NCBI RefSeq assembly: GCF_902499175.1
Contig: NZ_CABVQC010000039.1
Span: 20,370-84,369 of the forward strand
Length of the DNA: 64,000 nucleotides
Source of the DNA: Burkholderia aenigmatica
GTDB lineage: Bacteria; Pseudomonadota; Gammaproteobacteria; Burkholderiales; Burkholderiaceae
Direction: 5' to 3'
This document shows positions 33,796-41,791 of this stretch, piece by piece. Numbering within the stretch: the stretch's first letter is position 1; each line of letters opens with the position of its first letter. The notes beneath the pieces are model-generated. The model did not search any database. It saw nothing but the letters and a program-made list of their open reading frames with translations, and had not been told where the DNA came from. The translations under genes were made by a program, and so were the position numbers.

Positions 33796-35346
33796 ATGGC
33801 AGTCAGGGCATCTCTCCTGCACTCCGTTCTCGCCACTCCCCCCTCCGGCAACCACCGTGTGACGGCCGCACTGCGCCCGTCGATGCTCGTTACGCTGTTC
33901 GAAGACGTCCGCCCGATGGCGCTCTCCGGGCTCGCGAGCGGCTTCGTCGCGGCCGTCGCGCTGATCCGGCTGCAGCAGCTCTGGTGCCTCGCGTGGCTGA
34001 TCGTCGACGTCGGCCTGCTCGTCGCGCGGCTCTCGATCGCGCGTGCGTACGCGGTGCGGCGCGACGCCGGCGACGACCGCGCCGAATACTGGGCGATGCA
34101 CTATGCGCCCGTGTCGCTCGTCGCGTGCTTCGTGCTCGGCCTCGGCGTGATGGGCTGCGTGCAGGCCGTCGACGTCGAGCTCGGCACGCTGTCGGTGATG
34201 GTCGCGGGCGGCGTGTTCGGCGGGATCGCGTCGCGCAATTCGGCGCTGCCGCGCCTCGCGATGATGCAGGTCACGCTCGGCGTGCTGCCGATCGGCGTCG
34301 GTGCGCTGTTGGCCCACCGGTCGGGCGCATGGCTGCTGCTGCCGCCGCTCGCAATCTATCTCGCCGCGATGCGCACGGTCGTCCAGCGTCACTATCGCGT
34401 GCTCGTCGCGCTGATCGCCGCTCGCCAGCGCAACGCCGAACTCGTCGCGCGCTTCGACGCCGCGCTCACCTACATGCCGCACGGCCTGTGCATGATCGAC
34501 GGCGAGCACCGCGTGATCGTCACGAACCGGCGCACCGCGCAACTGTTCGGCTCGCCGCGCGAGATCATGCTCGATACGCCGCTGCCGGCCGTCGTCGCGG
34601 CGCTCGGCGCGAACGACGCGACCGATCCCGGTGGCGCCAGTCTCGCCACACAGTGCGAGCTCTGGCTGACCTGCGACGAACCCGCGCCGCTCGACGTCGT
34701 GCTCGCCGACGGCCGCCAGCTCGAACTCACGCGCCACCGCGTGCCGGACGGCAACGCGGTGATCATCGTCGAGGACGTCACCGCGCGCCGCCGGACCGAG
34801 CAGCACATCCGGCACCTCGCGCGGCACGACGCGCTGACGGGTTTGCCGAACCGCCACGAACTGCATGCCGAGCTCAAGCGGATGCTCGCGCGCCGGCCGC
34901 GCACGCCGGGCCCCGCGCCCGCCGTCATGTATCTCGACCTCGACGGCTTCAAGGCGATCAACGACCGGTTCGGCCACCAGGCCGGCGACGACGTGCTGAC
35001 GCAGGTGGCCGAGCGGCTCGGCAAGACGCTGCCGCCCGGCGAGCTGGCCGCACGAATCGGCGGCGACGAGTTTGTCGTCGCGCTCGACGACACGACGATG
35101 CACGCGTGCTCGCTGCTCGCCGCACGCATCATCCGGCAGATCTCCGCGCCGTATACGCTGTCGATCGGCGCGACCGTGAGCCTGGGGATCAGCATCGGCA
35201 TCGCACTCGACGACGGGCACGGCTCCCCCGATGAACTGATCCGGCAGGCCGACAGCGCGCTGTACGACGCGAAGTCGGCCGGCAAGGGAATCTACCGCTT
35301 CTATTCGAGCGGCAGCAGCCACGTCGCGCCAGCCACCGCGAACTGA
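33796..35346 (+). CDS. Membrane-bound diguanylate cyclase (GGDEF) with PAS-like domain
   Basis: 516-aa protein. ATG 33796 has GAGG nine bases upstream. N-terminal residues ~30-210 contain several hydrophobic segments (MASE-like sensor, unnamed). Next comes a PAS-like domain (~215-325, ARFDAALTYMPHGLCMIDGE to VIIVEDVTARRR), then GGDEF from HLARHDALTGLPNRHELHAE, with an intact active site G422-G-D-E-F426 and the Mg-binding YLDLDGFKAINDRFGHQAGD. It should make cyclic di-GMP. The residues just before GGDEF (GELAARI) lack the RxxD inhibitory site, so product feedback at the I-site is not expected. No EAL domain. It is divergent from the dehydrogenase operon and followed by a terminator. Confidence 0.92.
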   Translation: MAVRASLLHSVLATPPSGNHRVTAALRPSMLVTLFEDVRPMALSGLASGFVAAVALIRLQQLWCLAWLIVDVGLLVARLSIARAYAVRRDAGDDRAEYWAMHYAPVSLVACFVLGLGVMGCVQAVDVELGTLSVMVAGGVFGGIASRNSALPRLAMMQVTLGVLPIGVGALLAHRSGAWLLLPPLAIYLAAMRTVVQRHYRVLVALIAARQRNAELVARFDAALTYMPHGLCMIDGEHRVIVTNRRTAQLFGSPREIMLDTPLPAVVAALGANDATDPGGASLATQCELWLTCDEPAPLDVVLADGRQLELTRHRVPDGNAVIIVEDVTARRRTEQHIRHLARHDALTGLPNRHELHAELKRMLARRPRTPGPAPAVMYLDLDGFKAINDRFGHQAGDDVLTQVAERLGKTLPPGELAARIGGDEFVVALDDTTMHACSLLAARIIRQISAPYTLSIGATVSLGISIGIALDDGHGSPDELIRQADSALYDAKSAGKGIYRFYSSGSSHVAPATAN

Positions 35347-35520
35347 CCCGGCTGCGCCGCCCTCTTTCCCCCGCGTTCGCCTCCTCCGACGATTCAAACC
35401 CGAAACGCTTTGCGTGACCGCACGTGGCGCCGCGCGTTCGCGTGTCACGTGACGTGTTCCGTAACATCGCCGCCTGCCACGCATCACGTTGGCTGCAGAA
35501 GCCGGCACGATCGAATCGGC

Positions 35521-35550
35521 GCCAGGCTTTTCAAGCCTGGCACTTTTATT
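35521..35550 (+). terminator. Intrinsic terminator between the GGDEF gene and a 91-aa gene
   Basis: Perfect 9-bp inverted repeat GCCAGGCTT (35521-35529) and AAGCCTGGC (35533-35541) with a 3-base loop, followed by ACTTTTATT. It lies ~175 bases after the GGDEF stop but only ~40 bases before the ribosome-binding site of the next small gene, so it could also act as an attenuator in that gene's leader. Confidence 0.7.
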
Positions 35551-35551
35551 G

Positions 35552-35582
35552 CTCCCTGTCAGGGAAACAGGTTGTCAGGGAG
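35552..35582 (+). promoter_or_regulatory. Inverted repeat covering the ribosome-binding site of the 91-aa gene
   Basis: CTCCCTG (35552-35558) is the exact reverse complement of CAGGGAG (35576-35582), and the latter is the Shine-Dalgarno of the gene starting at 35590. In RNA the seven base pairs would hide the ribosome-binding site behind a 17-base loop. With the terminator hairpin just upstream, this looks like a regulated leader (thermosensor or other riboregulator). Sequence symmetry is certain; function is inference. Confidence 0.45.
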
Positions 35583-35589
35583 ACCCAAC

Positions 35590-35865
35590 ATGAACACCGT
35601 CGAAGTCCTCAGCCGCAGCGATACCATCGACGAACTGGATGTGATCGACGGCGCGGCACTGATCCGCCGGCTCGTTTCCGAGCGCCGCATGCCGGCCGCA
35701 CGCGAAGCCCGATGCGTCGACAATCCGCCGCTGACGCTCTACGGCGCGTTTCGCCAGGGCGTCGCCGATCACGGCGCGCACCGTGCGAATCCGTATCGTG
35801 CCGGCAGCCGTTTCTGGGCACTGTGGGAAGAAGGCCGTATCGAAGCTGAAACATCGGGCCGATAA
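35590..35865 (+). CDS. Hypothetical small protein (91 aa)
   Basis: 91-aa protein from ATG 35590, with AGGGAGA six to eight bases upstream. Hydrophilic, no signal peptide or membrane span. The C-terminal portion (NPYRAGSRFWALWEEGRIEA) looks like a compact aromatic-containing motif. I recognise no family. It is preceded by two hairpins in its leader, and the 255 bases after it contain no supportable gene. Confidence 0.65.
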   Translation: MNTVEVLSRSDTIDELDVIDGAALIRRLVSERRMPAAREARCVDNPPLTLYGAFRQGVADHGAHRANPYRAGSRFWALWEEGRIEAETSGR

Positions 35866-36120
35866 GACGGCTGCGCGTGCCGGCCCTGTCGCGGCAAGGG
35901 GCCGGCGCGAAACATCGCACCCGAATGCGGCCGGCTCGCACGCCGGCATGCGTTCATCGCTGCAACATCGCACGGGGTTCCGCGTATCGGCTGTGCAACT
36001 CGTCCGTACGTCTCCATGCGCTTGCCGGTCGATGGCGTTCCGCGTTGCGCGCGCCAGGCACACCGCGCGGCGGTCGTTTCCCGATAAGATGGCAGATTCC
36101 GTTCATCGAACGATGCCGCC

Positions 36121-37155
36121 ATGAGCGCCTCTTCCTCGCACCGCAATCCCATCCACTGCGAAATCGATCTCGACGCACCCGGCAAGCACGCGGGCTACCT
36201 GCGGCTGCCGCATTCCGTGCACCGCTCCGCGTACGGCTGGCTGCCGATCCCGATCGCGTCGATCCGCAACGGCGACGGCCCGGTCGCGCTCGTGATGGCC
36301 GGCAACCACGGCGACGAGTACGAAGGCCAGATCATCGTGTCGCAACTGATGCGCGAGATCGAGCCCGAGATGGTCAGCGGGCAGCTGATCCTGCTGCCGA
36401 TGGCGAATTTCCCGGCGGCCGATGCAGGCCTGCGCGTGTCGCCGCTCGACGAAGGCAACCTGAACCGCAGCTTCCCCGGCGACCCGACCGGCACGCCGAC
36501 GCAGATGATCGCCCACTACATCGAGCATGCGCTGCTGTCTCGCGCGCAGTATCTGGTCGATCTGCACTCGGGCGGCAGCTCGCTGCTGTACCAGGGCGGC
36601 AACATGCTCGCGATCGATCCGCTCGACGCCGACGAAGCCGCGAAGCTCAACGGGCTGCTGGTCGCGTTCGGGTTGCAGAATGCGCTGCTGCACGCGCCGA
36701 ACCCCGTGCATTCGGCATCGGCCGCGCGTCGCCAGGGCGCGATCTCGATCGTGACCGAACTCGGCGGCGCAGGCATGGCCGATCCGTCGCTGATCCGGCT
36801 CGGCCGCCACGGGCTGCTGCACTACCTCGGCTATATCGGCCTGCTGCACGGCGCGCTCGTGCCCGATGCGCCGCCGACCGTCACGCGCTTCATGCGCGTC
36901 GACGGCGAGCGCCACTTCGTCTACGCGTACGAGCGCGGGCTGTACGAGCCGCTCGTCGAACTCGGCGACCAGGTGAAGGCCGGGCAGCCGGCCGCATGGG
37001 TACATTTCCCCGATACGCCGCTGCGTGAGCCTGTGCTGCACCGCTTCAAGGGCGACGGCGAAGTGGTGTGCAAGCGCGTGCCCGCGCAGGTGCGGCGCGG
37101 GGACTGCCTGTTTCAGTTGGCGGAGTTGTCGACGCCGGCGCGTGTCATCGAGTGA
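36121..37155 (+). CDS. Succinylglutamate desuccinylase/aspartoacylase family deacylase (DoeB-like)
   Basis: 344-aa zinc hydrolase of the M14-like aspartoacylase family. Metal ligands are H63 and E66 in MAGNHGDEYEGQ and H149 in YLVDLHSGG; RSFPGDP (117-123) and the ISIVTELGG strand with its glutamate complete the site. The C-terminal ~100 residues form a barrel-sandwich-like domain (GDQVKAGQPAAWVHFPD). These enzymes remove acyl groups from amino acids. DoeB (N-acetyl-diaminobutyrate deacetylase of ectoine breakdown) has this architecture, but no doeA or other ectoine genes are near, so the substrate stays open. Confidence 0.85.
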   Translation: MSASSSHRNPIHCEIDLDAPGKHAGYLRLPHSVHRSAYGWLPIPIASIRNGDGPVALVMAGNHGDEYEGQIIVSQLMREIEPEMVSGQLILLPMANFPAADAGLRVSPLDEGNLNRSFPGDPTGTPTQMIAHYIEHALLSRAQYLVDLHSGGSSLLYQGGNMLAIDPLDADEAAKLNGLLVAFGLQNALLHAPNPVHSASAARRQGAISIVTELGGAGMADPSLIRLGRHGLLHYLGYIGLLHGALVPDAPPTVTRFMRVDGERHFVYAYERGLYEPLVELGDQVKAGQPAAWVHFPDTPLREPVLHRFKGDGEVVCKRVPAQVRRGDCLFQLAELSTPARVIE

Positions 37156-37248
37156 TCGCGACTGGCACAACCCGCCGCCGCGAAGGATATCGACAACGCG
37201 TCACAACCGTCGTACGCCGGCGCCGGTGCATATTGAACACGCTGACCG

Positions 37249-38319
37249 TCAGCCGGACGCCCCTGGCAACTCATTTTCCTGCGCAGCGCCACATTGGTGA
37301 CAATGCGGGAAGAAGAAGAAATTCCGGCCGCCGCATTCGCACACATTGAAAAGCCTCAATCCGCAATGTACGCAGAACGTGGAATCGTCGCCGCCGAGAT
37401 TCCATTGTTTGTCGCATGACGGGCAGCGCTTTTTTTCGAGTGACCGAACGGCTTTTTCGTATCCGATCGTGCGCGCGCGTGCGCCCTGATCCTGCTGCAA
37501 TTCGAGCCGTTTGCGTTCGGCATAGCGCTGAAATGCCTTCATCATGTAAAGGCCGGCGAATACCGTGAGCGCAATGCCGACCAGTACCCGGACATAGCCG
37601 CCGAAATTCGGCAAGTACGGAACCAGCTCAATGAAAAACGCACTCAGCGCAAACAGGCCGAAACCATACACGAAAGGCCAGTAGCGCACCTTGCGGTAAC
37701 GGATGAACAGCCAGATCGCAACCAGCAGTATCGGTAACGTCAGCGCCAGCCGCAACCCGAACACCTGGAGCTCGTAGTGCCGTGTTGCCTCGTCGTAGCG
37801 CCGTTCGGCTGCTGCGTCCGCTTCGGCGATTTGCGTGTCCACTTGAGTCTGCTGCGAGGCCAGTGCCCGTTGCTGGTCGCCGATCACATCGATCTGATGC
37901 TGCCAGTTGACCACCACGGCCTGGAGCGTATCGAGTTTGTGCGTTCTGGCGAGAATGTCCGGGTCCCTCGCACTGTCTCCTGTCACCGCGCGGGTTGCCA
38001 GCCAGTTGCGGAAACTTTCCTTCTCGGCCGCATACTCCTTCGCGGCGCGGCCGCGCGCCACTTCCATCGTGTCGGCCTTCTCGACAAGCGCGTCGTGCTG
38101 AGCCTGCAGACGGCGCCGCGCCGCGTCCAGCCGCGCCTTTGCCTGGGTATCAGCGAATTGCTCGATGGCGGGCGGACCGCCGCTCGGCGCGAACGCCATG
38201 TCGCGGATCACGAGACTGCCGAGCATGTTCAGAAAGACCGCGAAGATGATCGCGATCGCCCACGACGCGAGTCGCAGGAGCCGCGCTGGACTGGTCAGGC
38301 CGTCACCGGAAGTCATCAT
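37249..38319 (-). CDS. Membrane protein with coiled coil and C-terminal zinc ribbons
   Basis: 356-aa protein from ATG 38319 (a second ATG follows directly), with AGAGGG upstream. Layout: one N-terminal membrane span (LASWAIAIIFAVFLNMLGSL, ~17-36); a long charged coiled coil (~55-185, QAKARLDAARRRLQAQHDAL and onwards); two or three more spans (~190-265); then a basic segment and a cysteine-rich tail with paired CxxC motifs (CPSCDKQW, CVHCG, CECGG, CHQCGA) forming one or two zinc ribbons near the C-terminus. Probably an inner-membrane protein with a cytoplasmic zinc ribbon. Family not recognised. It converges with the deacylase gene and stands upstream of the acquired ABC-F region. Confidence 0.75.
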   Translation of the reverse strand: MMTSGDGLTSPARLLRLASWAIAIIFAVFLNMLGSLVIRDMAFAPSGGPPAIEQFADTQAKARLDAARRRLQAQHDALVEKADTMEVARGRAAKEYAAEKESFRNWLATRAVTGDSARDPDILARTHKLDTLQAVVVNWQHQIDVIGDQQRALASQQTQVDTQIAEADAAAERRYDEATRHYELQVFGLRLALTLPILLVAIWLFIRYRKVRYWPFVYGFGLFALSAFFIELVPYLPNFGGYVRVLVGIALTVFAGLYMMKAFQRYAERKRLELQQDQGARARTIGYEKAVRSLEKKRCPSCDKQWNLGGDDSTFCVHCGLRLFNVCECGGRNFFFFPHCHQCGAAQENELPGASG

Positions 38320-38613
38320 GATTGTTTGCCCTCTGTTGGAATGGTTTTCATTGTCGTCAATCTCGATACAACCGTCGATTGTCTCTTTCTCGTCGATTTC
38401 AGCCCGGCGCCACGCCGATGCCGCATGCCGACCCGGAAGGAGCACTCGAACTTTTCGAGATCGGCCATTCGTTCGATCAGAAAGTGAAGCGGGCGCGGAA
38501 TCGCGGGATATTGGCGGCAGGCGGTACCAAGGGACATCGAACCAGTCTCCGCATATCGCCATAGCCACCCGGACGTCGCCGTGCCGCTGCGAACCGCACC
38601 CGTTACATACGCC

Positions 38614-40338
38614 TTAAAGCCCAAGCGCCTGTTCCAGTCGCCGCATCTCTTCCCGCCACTGTTCCTGCAGTTGCGGCTTTTGATGTTTCGGTTTGCGTGT
38701 GAGCTCTACCGCCAACCATGCCTCCAACTGACACCAACGTTGCCACTGTGCCTCAGCGTCACAGCTCGCGGATTGAACACCGGTGGGGTTCCGTGTCGTC
38801 GGAATCTGCTCGGGTGCAGCGGCATCACGAGAGGTGAACAAATTTCGATACGCGCTTTCAGCATCCGGCAATTCTTGCAAGCGCCCGTTATGGATTGCCC
38901 AAAAGCGATTGCAACTGTGCTCGATCAGTTCGCGGTCGTGCGAGACCAGGATGAAACCACCATCGAACGCCGCCAGCGCGGCAGCAAGTTCGCACTTGCC
39001 TTCCATATCCAGATGATTGGTCGGTTCGTCAAGCCACAATAGGTGGTAGCTGGCCATGGACAGCGCGAGAAATAGCAGACGAGCCCGCTCGCCGCCACTC
39101 AGCATGGCCACGGTCTGACCATGGCGTACATACGCAAACCCGGCAGAAATCAAAGCCTGCCGTCGCTCTTTGTCGCCGACTGGCGCAAATTTATATAGCG
39201 CGTCCGACAACGTGGCGTCGTCGGCCAGTTGATGCAATGACTGATCGTAGTAGGCAATGCGCGCCGCTGGATGATAACGCCAACCCATGCGCGCTTCTCC
39301 CTGCTGCAGATCGCTCCAGCACTGGCGTAGCAACGAGGATTTGCCCGTGCCATTGCGGCCCAGGAGGGCGATCTTGTCACCTGGCCGCAACCACAAATCG
39401 TGAACCTCAAACAGGATCGGTTCTTCTGCCTGGGCACGGACATGCAGGCCTTCGAACGCCAACAGACGGTCCGCCGCCAATGGTCTTCCTTGCAGCTTCA
39501 AGCGCCAAGGACTGCCATGACTCACAAAGGTCTGGTCTTCCTTTAGTTTTTCGACACGCCTTTGCATGGACTTGGCCTGGCGCGACAGTTTCTCATTGTC
39601 GTGTTCGCGCCCCCAGATGGCCAGACGTTTGCTGCTGGCGGCTAGCCGGTCTATCTCGTTTTGCTCGCCCGCATGCCGCGCTTGTGCCGTTGCATCGTCC
39701 TTGGCCAACGCGACCATGGCCCGGCTGCACGGCATATCGAAACTGTACAAGCGCTGATCGCGCAGAATCCAGCTTTTGTCGCTGAGGGTGTCTAGAAGTC
39801 GCGGATCGTGCGATACCAAGATGAAGCCACCCTGCCAGCGGCGCAGAAAATCTTCCAGCCACAATAACGAAGGTAGATCCAGATGATTGCTTGGTTCATC
39901 AAGCAACAGCAGATTCGGCTGCTTAAGGACTGCACGTCCCAGCAGCAAACGAGTGTGCTGGCCGCCGCTCAGGTCGGAAATGGGTGTGTCCGCCACGGTG
40001 GCAAGCTCTAAGTCGTCCAGTAGACTGTCTACCCGCCAATGCTCCGCCCGTTGCTCGCCGACGCTCTCCAGCAACGCCGCTCGTGTCGTCAGGTCGGCAA
40101 GTTCTGGCGGTAGATGCTGCTCGACGTGTTGCAGGCGGCACATTGCCGCATATTGCACGCTACCGGCACTGGGTTCGCGGCTGCCCGCCAATACATCAAG
40201 CAGACTGCTCTTGCCGCAGCCGTTGTGGCCAATCAGGCCGATACGGTCGCCAAGTTTTACAGTAAAGGAAAGATCCTGGAATAGCGGGCCATGGCCGGTT
40301 TCCAGTTTCAGGGAAAGTGCAGAAATCAGCGTTGTCAT
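38614..40338 (-). CDS. ABC-F subfamily ATPase (candidate ribosome-protection/antibiotic-resistance factor), probably acquired
   Basis: 574-aa twin-ATPase without membrane segments. First cassette: Walker A GHNGCGKS (37-44), signature DLSGGQ, Walker B LLLLDEPSNHLD. Second cassette: Walker A GRNGTGKS, MLSGGERAR, LLWLDEPTNHLD. A charged linker between them (REHDNEKLSRQAKSMQRRVE) corresponds to the ABC-F inter-domain linker that reaches into the ribosome. The C-terminal ~60 residues form a basic helical extension. GC content and codon use (TTA, CTA, AAA, ATA) differ clearly from neighbouring genes, a sign of horizontal transfer. It is preceded by a 28-codon leader ORF ~110 bases upstream, the layout of drug-inducible ABC-F genes. 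Which antibiotic, if any, cannot be told; housekeeping ABC-F function (YheS/Uup-like) is the alternative. Confidence 0.88.
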   Translation of the reverse strand: MTTLISALSLKLETGHGPLFQDLSFTVKLGDRIGLIGHNGCGKSSLLDVLAGSREPSAGSVQYAAMCRLQHVEQHLPPELADLTTRAALLESVGEQRAEHWRVDSLLDDLELATVADTPISDLSGGQHTRLLLGRAVLKQPNLLLLDEPSNHLDLPSLLWLEDFLRRWQGGFILVSHDPRLLDTLSDKSWILRDQRLYSFDMPCSRAMVALAKDDATAQARHAGEQNEIDRLAASSKRLAIWGREHDNEKLSRQAKSMQRRVEKLKEDQTFVSHGSPWRLKLQGRPLAADRLLAFEGLHVRAQAEEPILFEVHDLWLRPGDKIALLGRNGTGKSSLLRQCWSDLQQGEARMGWRYHPAARIAYYDQSLHQLADDATLSDALYKFAPVGDKERRQALISAGFAYVRHGQTVAMLSGGERARLLFLALSMASYHLLWLDEPTNHLDMEGKCELAAALAAFDGGFILVSHDRELIEHSCNRFWAIHNGRLQELPDAESAYRNLFTSRDAAAPEQIPTTRNPTGVQSASCDAEAQWQRWCQLEAWLAVELTRKPKHQKPQLQEQWREEMRRLEQALGL

Positions 40339-40448
40339 GCTCTTGCTCTCGTTTTTTCGGGACGTGTTTGTCCCTGTCAACAGGAGCGCTGGCGACAACC
40401 TTGGAGTCGAGAAAGGACTCGGGAGGAAAAGGCTTTGCTCTGACCGGG

Positions 40449-40535
40449 TTATCGCAGCGCGATGGAACTCAGGCAAGAGCGGGCGAATGTGCTGAATAAA
40501 TGTGCCAACATGAGTGGGCGCACTAGAAAAACCAT
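40449..40535 (-). CDS. Leader peptide ORF upstream of the ABC-F gene
   Basis: 28-codon ORF: ATG 40535 preceded by AAAAAAGGAGGTAAAT, an almost perfect Shine-Dalgarno at ideal spacing and far stronger than that of any neighbouring gene. The peptide is basic-hydrophobic (MVFLVRPLMLAHLFSTFARS, then CLSSIALR) and ends at TAA 40449-40451. It leaves 110 bases before the ABC-F start, where small hairpins are possible (GAGTC/GACTC; GGGAC/GTCCC just before the start). Drug-stalled ribosomes on such leader peptides control erm and many ABC-F genes; this ORF has the expected size, strength and position. Regulation is inferred, not shown. Confidence 0.65.
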   Translation of the reverse strand: MVFLVRPLMLAHLFSTFARSCLSSIALR

Positions 40536-41174
40536 ATTTACCTCCTTTTTTAAAAAGAGTTGGATGTAGCGTCGGAGTTTATCTCGGCTCACGTCGGTTA
40601 TACAAGCCGCTGGAGTTACGGCTCCCAATTCTTTCCATGAGCGATCTCGGAATGTTTCGCGACAACCCGCTATTGGGCGGCCAATGTCTGCTTTAAAGAA
40701 CGTGTTCTGAGTAACGGCTCCTGACCGGGAACCGTCGCCGTCATATTGAATGACGCGCGTTGCCTGTAGCCCTCCGTGGTTCAAGAGCCTTCAGCTTCAT
40801 CGTCTTCCGGCACCTAATCGGCATGACCGGTAGGCCATCGAAACAACAACACTTGGACGATCCACGGCGGTCATCTACGTCATATCCACATCGAACGGGC
40901 GCGGCTCCCCACCACGCCCGTTCGCCCCACCCCACTTCCCCTGCAAGCCTTCTGACGTCCGCCGCGAAATCCTTATCGAAATTGCTTCGTTCGCCTTTGC
41001 CGGCCGCGCCGCTAACGTGTTCTAAACGGCGGCGGTCCGCCATCTGCATCGCAGCAGGATGCACACCGGCCGCCGCCATCACGACAACTGCGTCGCGATA
41101 ACGGAACAGACCGGACGGGCCACGTGCCCGCACCCCGCCAGGAACGTCCGCATCGCGCGCCCTACGCGATGCCC
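40536..41174. other. Non-coding region upstream of the ABC-F leader and the GNAT gene
   Basis: About 640 bases without a supportable gene. The first ~200 bases are AT-richer, match the composition of the ABC-F gene and should contain its promoter on the minus strand (TATAAC and GATAAA are candidate -10 boxes, unconvincing). From ~40750 composition returns to that of the host genome. The change may mark the end of the acquired segment. No terminal inverted repeats were found. Confidence 0.5.
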
Positions 41175-41735
41175 ATGGCCACGACCGACCGCATCATCGA
41201 TACGACGCCGCTCGACGTCCGCGCGCAACCGCTGATCGACGCGCTGATCGACGAGTATTCGACCCGCTACAACGCGTATCGCCCCGACAGCCGCGCGTCC
41301 GCGCGCGACGAACTCGCGCGCTACCCGGCCGAACTGTTCGCGCCGCCCGAAGGCGCGTTCGTGCTGCTGCTGCGCGACGGCGAGACGATCGGCGGCGGCG
41401 CGTTCAAGCGCTACGACACACAGACCGCCGAGCTCAAGCGCATCTGGACCCGCACGGATCTGCGCCGCCAGGGCCTCGCACGCCTCATCGTCGAAGCACT
41501 CGAACAGCGCGCCGCGCAGCAAGGCTATCGCCGCCTCTACCTGACCACCGGTTTTCGCCAGCCCGAAGCGTGGGCGCTGTACGACCGCACCGGCTATACG
41601 CGGCTGTTCGATCCGTCGATCGCCCCCGAAGCGTATTTCCACCTCAGGTTCGGCAAGGATCTCGCCGATCCGTCGCGCACGTCGACGCTGACCGACCTGT
41701 GGGCGCCCGTGCCCGAACCGGTGCTGTCGCGCTGA
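41175..41735 (+). CDS. GNAT family N-acetyltransferase
   Basis: 186-aa acetyltransferase. ATG 41175 (MATTDRIIDTTPL) is preferred; ATGs at 41169 and 41124 are in frame and no start has a good Shine-Dalgarno. The acetyl-CoA binding region is clear: LKRIWTRTDLRRQGLARLIV with the R-x-x-G-x-A loop, then RRLYLTTGFRQPEAWALYDR and GYTRLF. The acceptor is unknown. It starts the plus-strand cluster of binding proteins, LLM monooxygenases and an ABC importer, and may modify the imported compound or its product. Confidence 0.88.
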   Translation: MATTDRIIDTTPLDVRAQPLIDALIDEYSTRYNAYRPDSRASARDELARYPAELFAPPEGAFVLLLRDGETIGGGAFKRYDTQTAELKRIWTRTDLRRQGLARLIVEALEQRAAQQGYRRLYLTTGFRQPEAWALYDRTGYTRLFDPSIAPEAYFHLRFGKDLADPSRTSTLTDLWAPVPEPVLSR

Positions 41736-41791
41736 CCGCGACCGCGCCCCTGCCTCCCTCCGATCTCCGCTTGCCACCACAGGACGCTTTC

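Noticed and set aside
36121..37155. Calling the deacylase gene doeB outright
   Set aside because: Architecture fits, but no ectoine-degradation genes are adjacent; family-level name only.
38614..40338. Interpreting the ABC-F protein as part of an ABC transporter
   Set aside because: No membrane domain in the protein or neighbours, and the inter-cassette linker is of ABC-F type.
40760..41101. 113-codon plus-strand ORF between the ABC-F and GNAT genes
   Set aside because: No ribosome-binding site, low-complexity C-terminus (Ser/Ala/Pro) and no similarity I recognise.
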